64,000 nucleotides of DNA from PNAI01 sp035574295 (GCA_035574295.1 DATLYX010000049.1:1-64000); one strand, 5' to 3'; shown: positions 50,104-58,526, counted from the stretch's first letter. Translations and numbers: made by a program. The notes: a model not told the origin generated them from the sequence alone.

Positions 50104-51321
50104 ATGGACCTCGACCTCAATACCCTCTTGCTGGTGACGGTCTATATCGAGGCGATGCTCGGATTGCTGCTGCTGTTCGCTTGGGTGCAGAACACGCAGA
50201 TTTATGCCGTTGCGTGGTGGGGATTCTCGCATCTGTTGCGCTCCGCTTCGATCGTGCTGTTCGGCCTGTACGGCAGCGTGTCGGAGTTGATCGCCATCGA
50301 TCTTGCCAACGCCATCCTGTTCACCGCCTTCGCCATGACTTACGTCGGCGCGCGCGTGTTCGACGGCCGCTCGGTGCAGCCGGTTGCGCTTGTGGCCGGC
50401 GCGGTGATCTGGCTTCTGGCGAGCCGCACGTCGTTCATTACTGATTCTCTGGACGCCCGCGTTCTCTTGAGCTCCGGCATCATCACCGCTTATACGTGGC
50501 TGACGGCCTATGAATTCTGGCGCGGTCGCGCGGAACCGCTCGTGTCGCGCATCCCCGCGGTGTTTATGCTGTTTGCCCACGGCGCGCTGTATCTGCTGCG
50601 CACGCCCATCCTCGCCTTCTTGCCGTGGACCAGTCAAAATCAGATTTTCTCGAGTGTCTGGCTGACGGTGCTCAGCTTCGAGGCGCTGCTGTTCACCATC
50701 TCCATCGCCTTCATTCTGCTCGCCATGGCGAAGGAGCGGACCGAGCTGCGCCATAAGACGGCGGCGTTGATCGATCCGTTGACCGGCATTGCCAATCGCC
50801 GCGCCTTCCTGGAGCAGGCCTCCGATCTGTTGTCGCGTCAATCGAATCCGGGTCGGACATGGGCGGTGCTGCTGATGGACCTCGACCATTTCAAATCGAT
50901 CAACGACCGTTTCGGTCATGCCATCGGCGATCAGATCCTGCAGATTTTCGCCGAAACCACGCAAAGCAAACTCGGCCCGCAGGACCTCATCGGCCGCCTC
51001 GGCGGCGAGGAATTCGCCATTGTCCTGCGCGACGCCAACCGGGAAAAGGCGCTGGCGATTGCCGAGCGGATCAGAACCACTTTCGCCGAGGCCGCAGCCA
51101 CCGTCGACGGCTGCGCGGTGCACAGCACGGTGAGTGTCGGCGTTGTGGTGGAGGAGGGGCCTTCGCTCGACATATCGACGGCGCTCTCCCAGGCTGACCA
51201 GGCGCTGTATTACGCCAAGGCGCGCGGTCGCAACCGGGTGGAACTCGCTTCCCTTGACCTCGTGCTCGACCGCGCCCGGCGCCGCGCGCCGGTCCAGACC
51301 CCAACCCAGTCGGCGGCCTGA
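50104..51321 (+). CDS. Membrane-bound GGDEF diguanylate cyclase
   Basis: The 405-residue product from the ATG at 50104 (MDLDLNTLLLVTVYIEAML) has about six hydrophobic spans in residues 1-215. A GGDEF domain follows (about 235-385), with LIDPLTGIANRRAFLEQ and the active motif RLGGEEFAIV near 298-306. It makes c-di-GMP from two GTP. An inhibitory RxxD site is not visible. A TTG start at 50044 would give 425 residues with 20 poorly conserved ones, so the inner ATG is preferred. The substrate-sensing part is a plain membrane module. Confidence 0.87.
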   Translation: MDLDLNTLLLVTVYIEAMLGLLLLFAWVQNTQIYAVAWWGFSHLLRSASIVLFGLYGSVSELIAIDLANAILFTAFAMTYVGARVFDGRSVQPVALVAGAVIWLLASRTSFITDSLDARVLLSSGIITAYTWLTAYEFWRGRAEPLVSRIPAVFMLFAHGALYLLRTPILAFLPWTSQNQIFSSVWLTVLSFEALLFTISIAFILLAMAKERTELRHKTAALIDPLTGIANRRAFLEQASDLLSRQSNPGRTWAVLLMDLDHFKSINDRFGHAIGDQILQIFAETTQSKLGPQDLIGRLGGEEFAIVLRDANREKALAIAERIRTTFAEAAATVDGCAVHSTVSVGVVVEEGPSLDISTALSQADQALYYAKARGRNRVELASLDLVLDRARRRAPVQTPTQSAA

Positions 51322-51400
51322 GGGCCGCAAAGAGACAGAAGCCGCCTCATACCGGCGCGCCATTCCTTCGACTTGAGCATCGACCGGTGCATCATCTTCG

Positions 51401-52046
51401 TGTCCCGGGCGCAGCGCAGCGCGGAGCGAAGCGGAGTGGTGCGCTGCAGACCCGGGACCGTTACAAGCTCCGAATCCGCAACGGTCCCGGATCAGCGGTG
51501 CACCGCTCCGCGCCTTCGGCGCTGCGCGCTGCACCGCATCCGGGACGTTCGGTTGGACGTGCGGTTGAATGCAACGCTGTGCACCCACTCGTGTCCCGGG
51601 CGCAGCGCAGCGCGGAGCGAAGCGGAGTGGTGCGCTGCAGACCCGGGACCGTTACAAGCTCCGAATCCGCAACGGTCCCGGAGCAGCGGTGCACCGCTCC
51701 GCGCCTTCGGCGCTGTGCGCTGCACCGCATCCGGGACGTTCGGTTGGACGTGCGGTTGAATGCAACGCTGTGCACCCCACTCGTGTCCCGGGCGCAGCGC
51801 AGCGCGGAGCGAAGCGGAGCGGTGCGCTGCAGACCCGGGACCGTTACAAGCTCCGGGTCCGCAACGGTCCCGGATCAGCGGTGCATTGCATCCGGGACGA
51901 AGCGAGGCCTTGTCTTTGGCGGTCCCGGATCAGCGGTGCACCGCTCCGCGCCTTCGGCGCTGCGCGCTGCACCGCATCCGGGACGTAGGGACGTAGAAAT
52001 ACGCTCGCGCTGCACCGCATCCGGGACCTGCGGTTGAATGCAACGC
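51401..52046. repeat. Tandem array of about 191/192-bp repeats with embedded 63-bp inverted-end elements
   Basis: Unit 1 starts at 51401 (TGTCCCGGGCGCAGCGCAGC), unit 2 at 51592 and a diverged unit 3 at 51784, giving periods of 191 and 192. Each holds a 63-bp element starting GTCCCGGA at 51484 and 51675. Unit 3 has a 32-bp deleted version (51867-51898), then a full one (51922-51984), and a right end alone near 52008-52026. Frames that read through it give the same low-complexity Gly/Ala/Arg peptides in several phases, so I call no gene between 51322 and 52103. Confidence 0.9.
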
Positions 52047-52103
52047 ACAGACGTAGTGTCATTGGCCGGTACAGGTGCTAGGTTTTCGCCGTCGAGGTGT
52101 TGC

Positions 52104-53087
52104 ATGAAATACCGCCGCGCCGACGCCAAGGACTATGCCCGCGTGCACATGCGCGGCATCTGGGCCGCCGCGCTCATGCCCTTCGCCCCGGACCTGTCCA
52201 TCGACGAGACCGGCTTCCGCCGCAACCTGCGCCACTGGGTCGATGATCTCGGCATCGACGGGGTCTTCGTGAGCGGCAAGCAGGGCGAGTTCTTCTCCAT
52301 GTCGCTTGCCGAGCGCAAGCGCACCTTCGAGCTCGCCGTTGATGAGATCGGCGACCGGGCCGGCACCATCATGTCGTGCTCGGACCAGAACATGGACGTG
52401 GTCATCGAGCTTGCCCGCCACGCCCAGGCGGTCGGCGCCGATTACATCGTGGTGCACGCGCCCGTGTTGCACTTCCTGCACAAGCAGGACGAGACGCTCT
52501 ACGAATACTACCGCACCATCAGCGAAAAGGTGGACATCGGCATTGCGCTGTGGAGCCATCCCGACTCCGGCTACCTGATGAGCCCGGAGCTGTGCGCACG
52601 CATCGCCGAATTGCCTAACATCGTGGCCATCAAGTACAGCGTACCGCGCGAGATGTATGTGCGGCTTACGCATCTTGTCGGCGACAAGCTCATCGTCAGC
52701 ACCGCCTCCGAGGAGGAATGGTTCGACAACATCGTGGAACTGGGCTGGCGGCTGTATTTGTGTTCCTCGCCGCCGTACCTGTTCCAGACCAAGACGGACC
52801 GCCGCATGCGCGAATACACCGACCTTGCGTTCCGGGGCGAAATCGCCCGCGCCAAGCTCGTGCGCGACAGCCTCAATTCGGTGCGCGAGGCGTTCCGCCG
52901 CACGCGGCCGCCGGAAAAGCCGCCGGCGCATTCCAAATTCTGGCAGGAGCTTTTGGGGCAGGTAGGCGGCCGCGTGCGACCGCCCATGCTGGAGCTCACC
53001 GAAGCGGAAAAGGAAGCCACCCGCCGCGCCTTCGCCGCATGCGGCTTGAAGCTGGATCATGCCGCGCTCGCCACGAGCGCCGCCTGA
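52104..53087 (+). CDS. DapA/N-acetylneuraminate lyase-superfamily aldolase
   Basis: The 327-residue product from the ATG at 52104 (MKYRRADAKDYARVHMRGIW) is preceded by GAGGT six bases upstream. The TIM-barrel motifs are present: GVFVSGKQGEFFSMSLAERK, ADYIVVHAPVLHFLH and the Schiff-base lysine in NIVAIKYSV (Lys177). The C-terminal extension is longer than DapA. Such proteins act as aldolases or hydratases on keto acids. It is not DapA itself, since lysine synthesis context is missing and a 3-hydroxyanthranilate dioxygenase follows 22 bases later. Confidence 0.85.
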   Translation: MKYRRADAKDYARVHMRGIWAAALMPFAPDLSIDETGFRRNLRHWVDDLGIDGVFVSGKQGEFFSMSLAERKRTFELAVDEIGDRAGTIMSCSDQNMDVVIELARHAQAVGADYIVVHAPVLHFLHKQDETLYEYYRTISEKVDIGIALWSHPDSGYLMSPELCARIAELPNIVAIKYSVPREMYVRLTHLVGDKLIVSTASEEEWFDNIVELGWRLYLCSSPPYLFQTKTDRRMREYTDLAFRGEIARAKLVRDSLNSVREAFRRTRPPEKPPAHSKFWQELLGQVGGRVRPPMLELTEAEKEATRRAFAACGLKLDHAALATSAA

Positions 53088-53109
53088 CGGAGCAGCCACG
53101 GAGCAGCCT

Positions 53110-53655
53110 ATGCGTACCGGACGCCTTCGCGCCTTCAACTTCCAGAAATGGATCGAGGAGAACCAGCACCTCCTGAAACCGCCGGTCGGCAACAAGAAGG
53201 TGTTTGAGGACGGGGAGATGACCGTGCAGGTGGTGGGCGGCCCGAACGAGCGCTGCGATTACCACGACGATCCGGTGGAGGAATTTTTCTACCAGCTCAA
53301 GGGCAACATGGTGCTCAAAGTGGGCGACAACGGCGATTTTTACGATGTGCCGATCCGCGAGGGCGACGTGTTCCTGTTGCCGCCGCACGTGCGCCATTCG
53401 CCGCAGCGGCCGGCCGGTTCCATCGGCCTCGTGGTCGAGCCCAAGCGCCAGGAGGACGAGCTCGACGGCTTCGAATGGTATTGTTTCGAGTGCGGCGCGC
53501 TCGTGCACCGGATCGAAGTGAAGGTGAAACACCTGGTGAAGGATTTGCCGCCGCTCTACGAAGCGTTCTACAACAACGAGGCCGCGCGCAAGTGCAAGCG
53601 CTGCGGCGCCATCCATCCGGGCAAGAAGCCGCCGCCCGGCTGGGCGAACATTTAG
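53110..53655 (+). CDS. 3-hydroxyanthranilate 3,4-dioxygenase
   Basis: The 181-residue product from the ATG at 53110 (MRTGRLRAFNFQKWIEENQH) is a cupin with the family fingerprint. RCDYHDDPVEEFFYQLKGNM has the metal His52 and Glu58, and PPHVRHSPQRP has His96. A rubredoxin-like site follows with Cys125, Cys128, Cys162 and Cys165. It opens 3-hydroxyanthranilate to 2-amino-3-carboxymuconate semialdehyde. The upstream aldolase-type gene is on the same strand 22 bases away. No other kynurenine genes are in view. Confidence 0.94.
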   Translation: MRTGRLRAFNFQKWIEENQHLLKPPVGNKKVFEDGEMTVQVVGGPNERCDYHDDPVEEFFYQLKGNMVLKVGDNGDFYDVPIREGDVFLLPPHVRHSPQRPAGSIGLVVEPKRQEDELDGFEWYCFECGALVHRIEVKVKHLVKDLPPLYEAFYNNEAARKCKRCGAIHPGKKPPPGWANI

Positions 53656-53677
53656 GCATACCTCAGCCCGCCTGGCG

Positions 53678-54295
53678 TCAGCACACGCTCGTGGGTTGCG
53701 CGTGAACCCGCAGATCCGCCAACAGGTGAGCCGGAACGTCGTCGCGCTGGCTCACCAGGATGGCGAGCGAACCGTCGCTTCTGACGCGCTCGACCAAAAG
53801 CGCGGCGCTTTGCGGAGAAAGCCGGGCCTCGCGATTGTTGGCCACATAGCGCATCACCACATCGTCCCCGCGCGCAACCAACAGATCAACGATCGGCTCA
53901 GCGAGCCGACTGCGGCAGGCGATCGCAAGCAGATGCGTCTGCCCTCTGGCGCGGGCGATCTCCATGAGGACCGAATCTTCGATGCAAGGCGAGCGCAGCA
54001 GCACGGGTTCGGCGACCCTGATATCGTCGTCGAGCGCGAGGCGGTTCACCGTGAGGAAAGGGGCGTTGGCGAGCGGGGCGAGCCGCCGCGCCAGCGCCGC
54101 GGCCGATTCCTTGTCGACCTCGGTGATCAGAAGGCTGAACAGCCGGTCGAACAGATTGATCTGCGCCGGCCGGTAGCGTTCGGCGTTCTCCATGAACAGA
54201 TCGGCGATCGATTTCAGGAGCGCCGGACGCTTGGCCGGCGGGACGCGCCGCAACAGATTCTCCAGCTCGGTGAGCTTCGAATTCCGCTCCGTCAT
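53678..54295 (-). CDS. DUF2336 family protein
   Basis: The 205-residue product carries repeated helical units typical of DUF2336 (VNRLALDDDIRVAEPVLLRS, ARGQTHLLAIACRSRLAEPI). This HEAT-like repeat family is common in Alphaproteobacteria and has no established role. There are no signal peptide, membrane segment or catalytic motif. The gene is convergent with the dioxygenase gene and divergent from the Bug-type gene. Confidence 0.88.
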   Translation of the reverse strand: MTERNSKLTELENLLRRVPPAKRPALLKSIADLFMENAERYRPAQINLFDRLFSLLITEVDKESAAALARRLAPLANAPFLTVNRLALDDDIRVAEPVLLRSPCIEDSVLMEIARARGQTHLLAIACRSRLAEPIVDLLVARGDDVVMRYVANNREARLSPQSAALLVERVRSDGSLAILVSQRDDVPAHLLADLRVHAQPTSVC

Positions 54296-54467
54296 GGCAG
54301 CCGCCGCTTGTTGTGCCGGCGCGAATTTTCAGCGAATCCGCGCCGATTGTAGCAACCGCGACGGCCCGCCGGAAAGCCGCTGCCGGATCGGCGGAAATGC
54401 ACATTGACGCATCCCGTGGCGTGGCCGACAATTTGCGCTGAAGTCGAATACCCAACGCGAGGCTGTC

Positions 54468-55457
54468 ATGGCGCTTGTCCATAGGCTTGCAACTCTGCTG
54501 CGCAGCGTTGCTGCTGTTGCGGCTATGCTGATCGCGCTCTCCACGGCCGGCGCCCAGACCTGGCCGAGCAAACCCATCAGACTCATCGTGCCGTTCGCAC
54601 CCGGCGGTGCCAACGACATCGTGGCGCGCCTGTTGCAGCCCTCGCTGGAAAAAGCCCTGGGCCAGCCGATCGTGGTCGAAAATCGCCCCGGCGCGAGCGG
54701 CGTGACGGGCACCGACGCGGTCGCGAAATCACCGCCCGACGGCCACACGCTCGGCGTTGCGCTGGCGACGCATTCGGTCAACCCGGCGGTCAATCCCAAA
54801 ATGCCTTACGACACGGAGAAGGATTTGAGCCCGATCATCCTGATCGGCAAAAATCCGCTGATGTTCGTGGTCAACGCCAACGTGCCGGCCAAGACGCTGG
54901 CCGAATTTGCCGCGCTCGCCAAGGCCAACCCGGAAAAATACAACTACTCCACGCCCGGCGCGGCAAGCCAGGCGCATCTCGTCATTTCGCAGTGGAGCAA
55001 CCTTGCCGGCGTGCGCATCCAGCATGTGCCGTATCGCGGCGGTGCGCCCGCCATCATGTCGACCGTTTCGGGCGAGACCCAGTTTTCGGTGATGTCGTCG
55101 CTCGTCTCCGCGCCCCATATCCAGGCTGGCAAGCTGCGCGCGCTTGCCGTTGGCAGCCTGACGCGCGACCCAAAATTTCCCGATGTCCCGACCGTGGTGG
55201 AATCAGGCTATCCCGGCGTCGAAGCCGTGACCTGGGTCGGCATGTTCGCGCCCGCCGGCACGCCGCGGCCGATCATCGATCGGCTCAACGCCGAGATCAA
55301 CCGCATCATCCGCGAGCCGGAGATCAAGGCCAAGCTCGACCAGCAGGGCATCGTGGCGGGCGGCGGCACGCCGGAGGAATTTGCTGCTCTGATCTCGGCC
55401 GAGATCAAACGCTGGACCGCGGTCGCGCGCGCCAACAATATTTCGCTCGAACGATAG
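54468..55457 (+). CDS. Bug/TctC-type tripartite tricarboxylate transporter substrate-binding protein
   Basis: The 329-residue product has a signal peptide (RLATLLRSVAAVAAMLIALS and on to AGAQ). The Bug signatures follow: PIRLIVPFAPGGANDIVARL, VENRPGASGVTGTDAVAKSP, NYSTPGAASQAHLVISQW and VPYRGGAPAIMSTVSG. It binds carboxylates in the periplasm. No TctA or TctB permease gene is near, so it is an orphan. The ligand is unknown, but the aromatic catabolic genes upstream suggest a carboxylated substrate. Confidence 0.92.
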   Translation: MALVHRLATLLRSVAAVAAMLIALSTAGAQTWPSKPIRLIVPFAPGGANDIVARLLQPSLEKALGQPIVVENRPGASGVTGTDAVAKSPPDGHTLGVALATHSVNPAVNPKMPYDTEKDLSPIILIGKNPLMFVVNANVPAKTLAEFAALAKANPEKYNYSTPGAASQAHLVISQWSNLAGVRIQHVPYRGGAPAIMSTVSGETQFSVMSSLVSAPHIQAGKLRALAVGSLTRDPKFPDVPTVVESGYPGVEAVTWVGMFAPAGTPRPIIDRLNAEINRIIREPEIKAKLDQQGIVAGGGTPEEFAALISAEIKRWTAVARANNISLER

Positions 55458-55470
55458 GCCGGCGGCCGGT

Positions 55471-55773
55471 TCACGTCTCGTCGCGGCCGAACGCCTTGCG
55501 CAGCTCGACTTTCGCCCGCTCCAGAATTTTGCGCTGCGCAGCCGGCAGGTTTCGTCCTGCGCGGTTGATATAGAAGGTGAGCATCGACAGGGCCGAGCGA
55601 AACGGCTCGGCTTTCCGCCGCGTGCTGAGTTCCGCCGAACGCTTCAGCGACATGGCAATCCGCTTGGGATCGCGCCATGTGAACACACCCGGTTCCAGAT
55701 CCAGCGCATTGCTGCGCCGGGTGACCTCCGCCGACCAGCGGCGGCCGCCGCCGCTGCGCGCGCGCTTGGCCAT
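55471..55773 (-). CDS. DUF3175 family protein
   Basis: The 100-residue, highly basic product matches DUF3175: RWSAEVTRRSNALDLEPGVF, WRDPKRIAMSLKRSAE and SMLTFYINRAGRNLPAAQRK. The family is small, soluble, probably nucleic-acid-binding and of unknown role. The gene is convergent with the Bug-type gene (13 bases between stops). Confidence 0.9.
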   Translation of the reverse strand: MAKRARSGGGRRWSAEVTRRSNALDLEPGVFTWRDPKRIAMSLKRSAELSTRRKAEPFRSALSMLTFYINRAGRNLPAAQRKILERAKVELRKAFGRDET

Positions 55774-55930
55774 GGGCGACCCCTATTCGCAACAACCAGA
55801 CCGGCCAACAATCGGTCCGGCGTTGCGTTCCGACATTTTGGCACCACCCTCGGCGCCGCGCGAGGAAGGGCTGTGCGGCGGGAATGATGGCGGCGCTTGA
55901 CGCGCTTTCATCGTCTGCTGCGCTCGCTTA

Positions 55931-55964
55931 TGATGCATGATACGTGATGCATGATACATGATGC
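55931..55964. repeat. Short tandem repeat (14-bp unit, 2.4 copies) before the VOC gene
   Basis: TGATGCATGATACG, TGATGCATGATACA and TGATGCG follow each other. The unit contains the palindrome ATGCAT. It lies 30-64 bases upstream of the VOC start at 55995, a possible regulatory or slippage site. Confidence 0.7.
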
Positions 55965-55994
55965 GCTGCTGCGCCCTGGCGCGAGGAGACAGCG

Positions 55995-56393
55995 ATGCCG
56001 GTCCAAGCCATGAACCACTTCACGCTCCTGACCAAGGACGTGGCAGCGACCGAGGAGTTTTACGGCGACCTTTTGGGCCTGAAATCGGGCTATCGCCCGC
56101 CGATCAGCCGCCCGGGCGTCTGGCTTTACGCCGGCAATCAGCCGGTTCTGCATGTGATCGACCCGATCAGGATGCCGGAACAGCCGCATGGCGTGCTCGA
56201 TCACATGGCCTTCACCGCAACCGGGCTGAAAGAGATTGTTGCCAAGCTCAAGCGCCGCGGCATCGCCTACGATCTGCGCCAGCAGGGCGAGACCGGCGCC
56301 TGGCAGCTCTTCTTCTATGACCCAAACGGTGCCAAGGTCGAGCTCGATTTTGCCAAGGACGAGCCCGAAGCCGCGGCACTGGCTAAATCATGA
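55995..56393 (+). CDS. VOC-family (glyoxalase/dioxygenase fold) protein
   Basis: The 132-residue product starts MPVQAMNHFTLLTKDVAATE. It has metal-ligand positions His8, a mid-protein HVIDP and HMAFTATGLKEI, then a final glutamate in GAKVELDFAKD. These small VOC proteins act as dioxygenases, glyoxalase-like lyases or resistance proteins. The substrate is unknown. GCGAGGAGAC lies just before the ATG. The gene is followed 30 bases later by the M24 peptidase-like gene. Confidence 0.87.
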   Translation: MPVQAMNHFTLLTKDVAATEEFYGDLLGLKSGYRPPISRPGVWLYAGNQPVLHVIDPIRMPEQPHGVLDHMAFTATGLKEIVAKLKRRGIAYDLRQQGETGAWQLFFYDPNGAKVELDFAKDEPEAAALAKS

Positions 56394-56423
56394 ATTCCCG
56401 ATCCCTGACCACGGAGTACTGCA

Positions 56424-57617
56424 ATGACCGTCGTCGCCAAGCAAACGCAACAGACCAAAATTCCCTTCGACGCGGCGCTGCTCGACCGCCTGATGGACGA
56501 GGCGGGCATGGACGTGCTGCTCGCCACCTCCAAGCACAATGTGCAATATCTGCTTGGCGGCCATCGCGCCTTTTTCTTCGATTACATGGACGCCATGGGC
56601 TTGAGCCGCTACCTGCCGGTGCTGGTCTATCCCAAGGGCGCGCCGGAGAAAGCCGGTTTTTTCGGCCATCGGCTTGAAGGCTATCAGCGCGAGCTCAAGC
56701 CGTTCTGGACGCCGGAGCAGCAGACCAATTCCTCCGGCTCCGTGGACGTGATGCAGAAGGCCGCCGACTACATGCGCAAGGTCGGCATTAAGGCCAAGAC
56801 CATCGGCGCGGAAACCGCGTTTCTTCCGCTCGATTCGAGCAATACGCTGCGCAAGGCGTTTCCCGACAGCGAGATCAAGGATGCGCTGTTCGTGCTCGAG
56901 CGGCTGCGCGCCCGCAAGACGCCGGAAGAGCTCGCCAAGCTGAAGATCGCGTCCGAGAAGGTCATCGAGTCCATGCAGGCGGTGATCGCAAAGCACGGGC
57001 CCGGCACGACCAAGGCCGAGCTGGTGGAGGCGCTGCGCCGCGAAGAAACCAGCCGCGGCCTGCATTTCGAATATTGCCTGATCACCGCCGGCACGAGTCT
57101 GAACCGTGCCCCGTCCGACCAGCGCTGGGAAAAGGGCGATATCCTTTCGCTCGACTCCGGCGGCAACTACGAAGGCTATATCGGCGACGTGTGTCGCATG
57201 GCGATCCTGGGCGAGCCGGACGCCGAGCTCGAAGATATGCTGGCGGAGATCGAAGCGATCCAGCGCGCGGCGATGAAGGTGTGCCGTCCCGGTGTCATGG
57301 GCAGCGAAGTCTATGCCGCCGGCGAAGGGTTGCTGGCAAAATCCAAGCACCACAATCACATGCACTTTCTCGCCCACGGCATGGGTTTGGTGAGCCACGA
57401 GGCCCCGCGCCTCACCGCCACCGGACCGGTGCCTTACGACGACTACGATGCCAAGCGGCCGCTCGAAACCGGGATGGTCGTCTCGGTGGAGACCACGCTG
57501 CAACATCCGGTGCGCGGTTTCATCAAGCTCGAGGACACGGTGGCCATCACCGAGCAAGGCCCCGTGATCTTCGGCGAGGGAGCGCGCGGCTGGAACCGCG
57601 GCGGCACTGCGCTCTGA
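56424..57617 (+). CDS. M24-family Xaa-Pro peptidase/creatinase-like protein
   Basis: The 397-residue product has a creatinase N-terminal domain (about 18-160) and a pita-bread C-terminal domain. Metal ligands fit M24: LSLDSGGNYEGYIGDVCR (two Asp), HFLAHGMGLVSHEAPR (His), SVETTL (Glu) and IKLEDTVAIT (Glu). All five ligands are present, so metal-dependent hydrolysis is likely. A prolidase, creatinase or ectoine-hydrolase-like role cannot be told apart. It shares a unit with the VOC gene. Confidence 0.9.
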   Translation: MTVVAKQTQQTKIPFDAALLDRLMDEAGMDVLLATSKHNVQYLLGGHRAFFFDYMDAMGLSRYLPVLVYPKGAPEKAGFFGHRLEGYQRELKPFWTPEQQTNSSGSVDVMQKAADYMRKVGIKAKTIGAETAFLPLDSSNTLRKAFPDSEIKDALFVLERLRARKTPEELAKLKIASEKVIESMQAVIAKHGPGTTKAELVEALRREETSRGLHFEYCLITAGTSLNRAPSDQRWEKGDILSLDSGGNYEGYIGDVCRMAILGEPDAELEDMLAEIEAIQRAAMKVCRPGVMGSEVYAAGEGLLAKSKHHNHMHFLAHGMGLVSHEAPRLTATGPVPYDDYDAKRPLETGMVVSVETTLQHPVRGFIKLEDTVAITEQGPVIFGEGARGWNRGGTAL

Positions 57618-57926
57618 AATGAGAGGCGGCCGCACATGATCTGCGAGTGACGGTCGCTCGTGTCGGAGCACGTGCAGACAACACGTGCAGGCAAGAGGCT
57701 GCTGCTCAGTCGGCCGAACCGCCGCTACACGCCAGACAAAATTGTTAATAACTAGGCCGCTCGGTCGCGCAAGTCCGGCACGTCAGCAAGAAAGCGCGCG
57801 CCGCGGCAACACTTCACGCGCTCTCTCCGACGCGGTTCGTCGGCCCGATCACTGCACGGGATCAAAGACATCGGCGCCGTTTCTGATTTCAGCGTCGATC
57901 AATCTATTCACAGTTTTTCAACAGTC

Positions 57927-57942
57927 GTTAATAGTTATTAAC
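57927..57942. promoter_or_regulatory. Perfect inverted repeat GTTAATA-GT-TATTAAC upstream of flp
   Basis: Seven-base arms around a two-base centre, in an AT-rich setting about 220 bases upstream of the pilin start. The TTAA cores have a six-base spacer, one less than the usual CtrA seven-base spacing, so CtrA binding is possible but not a clean match. Confidence 0.55.
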
Positions 57943-57962
57943 TTGTGAACTTTAATAGTAAA

Positions 57963-57983
57963 CTAAGTATTGCAAGCACTTAG
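57963..57983. promoter_or_regulatory. Dyad CTAAGT-N9-ACTTAG upstream of flp
   Basis: Six-base perfect arms enclose ATTGCAAGC. The sequence AAGTATT inside it recurs in a second dyad at 58494-58526 on the other side of flp. Confidence 0.5.
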
Positions 57984-58161
57984 CGTAGTTTTACTTTGAC
58001 TTTACGCGATCGCTTTAGATATTTTTCACCTATCGCAGTGGCGACCCTGGCTGGAAACAAAAACGACTCAGCGGGAGCCGGTTGCGGTGTTGATGCGGAC
58101 TTCACCGCAGCCAACCAACGCAAGACTGACGGACGACGAAAGGCAACAGGAGAGGTCGATT

Positions 58162-58359
58162 ATGACGAAGGCTCTTAATGCAGTGAAGCGCTTTGCCGCC
58201 GACGAGGAAGGCACCGCGCTGATGGAATACACGATTTTGCTCGGGATTTTGGTGGTTGCGGTGATCGTGATCATCACGGGTCTTGGCACGTGGATCAAAG
58301 GCCAATGGTGCACTCTGGCCAACAGCCTGAAGACCAGCACCACCGGCGCGGGCTGCTGA
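58162..58359 (+). CDS. flp: Flp-type IVb pilin
   Basis: The 65-residue prepilin starts MTKALNAVKRFAADEEG, and the cleavage site is G17^T18 with TALMEYTILLG, which gives the conserved Glu5 and Tyr6 of mature Flp pilins. A single 20-residue hydrophobic helix follows (LLGILVVAVIVIITGLG). The short C-terminal part ends KTSTTGAGC. It polymerises into the Tad pilus used for surface attachment. The start is fixed by AGGAGAGG six bases upstream. A longer frame from 58087 is not expected. Two hairpins downstream allow high separate expression. Confidence 0.95.
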   Translation: MTKALNAVKRFAADEEGTALMEYTILLGILVVAVIVIITGLGTWIKGQWCTLANSLKTSTTGAGC

Positions 58360-58380
58360 TCAAGCGCGCTTCAACGACAG

Positions 58381-58405
58381 GGCGTGGGGCCAAAGGCCCC
58401 GCGCC
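58381..58405 (+). terminator. GC-rich hairpin after flp
   Basis: GGCGTGGGGCC and GGCCCCGCGCC pair with one T-G wobble around AAA, 22 bases after the flp stop. It is followed by GTTCTTGT, so it may stabilise the pilin mRNA 3' end rather than terminate it. Confidence 0.6.
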
Positions 58406-58428
58406 GTTCTTGTAAAAACGAAGTCGAA

Positions 58429-58462
58429 CCTGCTGTGACGAGTTGTTCACAGCGGGTTTTTT
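58429..58462 (+). terminator. Rho-independent terminator after flp
   Basis: CCTGCTGTGA (58429-58438) pairs with TCACAGCGGG (58447-58456, one wobble), followed directly by TTTTTT (58457-58462). This is a classic intrinsic terminator between flp and cpaB. Confidence 0.85.
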
Positions 58463-58493
58463 CTTGTGAAGATGTTAACCGGCTCGTTCGTGC

Positions 58494-58526
58494 AAGTATT
58501 TAATAGCGTGTATGCTTGAAATACTT
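58494..58526. promoter_or_regulatory. Dyad AAGTATTT-N17-AAATACTT upstream of cpaB
   Basis: Perfect eight-base arms lie just after the flp terminator and about 260 bases before cpaB. The arms share AAGTATT with the dyad upstream of flp. GTTAACC occurs at 58474. The rest of the 58360-58787 gap shows no gene. Confidence 0.55.

Larger units (their letters stand above)
57618..58161. promoter_or_regulatory. AT-rich regulatory region upstream of flp
   Basis: This 544-base gap holds no gene. Its last 260 bases are much richer in A and T than the rest of the window. It contains an inverted repeat GTTAATA-GT-TATTAAC (57927-57942) and a dyad CTAAGT...ACTTAG (57963-57983). GTTAATA also occurs at 57743. 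AGGAGAGG (58149-58156) is the flp ribosome-binding site. Confidence 0.6.

Noticed and set aside
51387..52037. Open frames in the 51.4-kb repeat region that look like a Gly/Ala/Arg-rich protein
   Set aside because: Several frames and both strands stay open through the repeats and read the same repeated peptides. There is no start signal and no conserved domain. The region is better explained as repeats.
51401..52046. CRISPR array
   Set aside because: The units are about 191 bp with no short constant repeat and variable spacer pattern, and no cas genes are near.
57927..57942. Clean CtrA site
   Set aside because: TTAA cores have a six-base spacer instead of seven. It is kept only as a dyad of unknown binder.
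57996..58178. Small plus-strand frame of 60 codons across the flp start
   Set aside because: It has no ribosome-binding site and overlaps the flp leader. The pilin frame with AGGAGAGG is the real gene.
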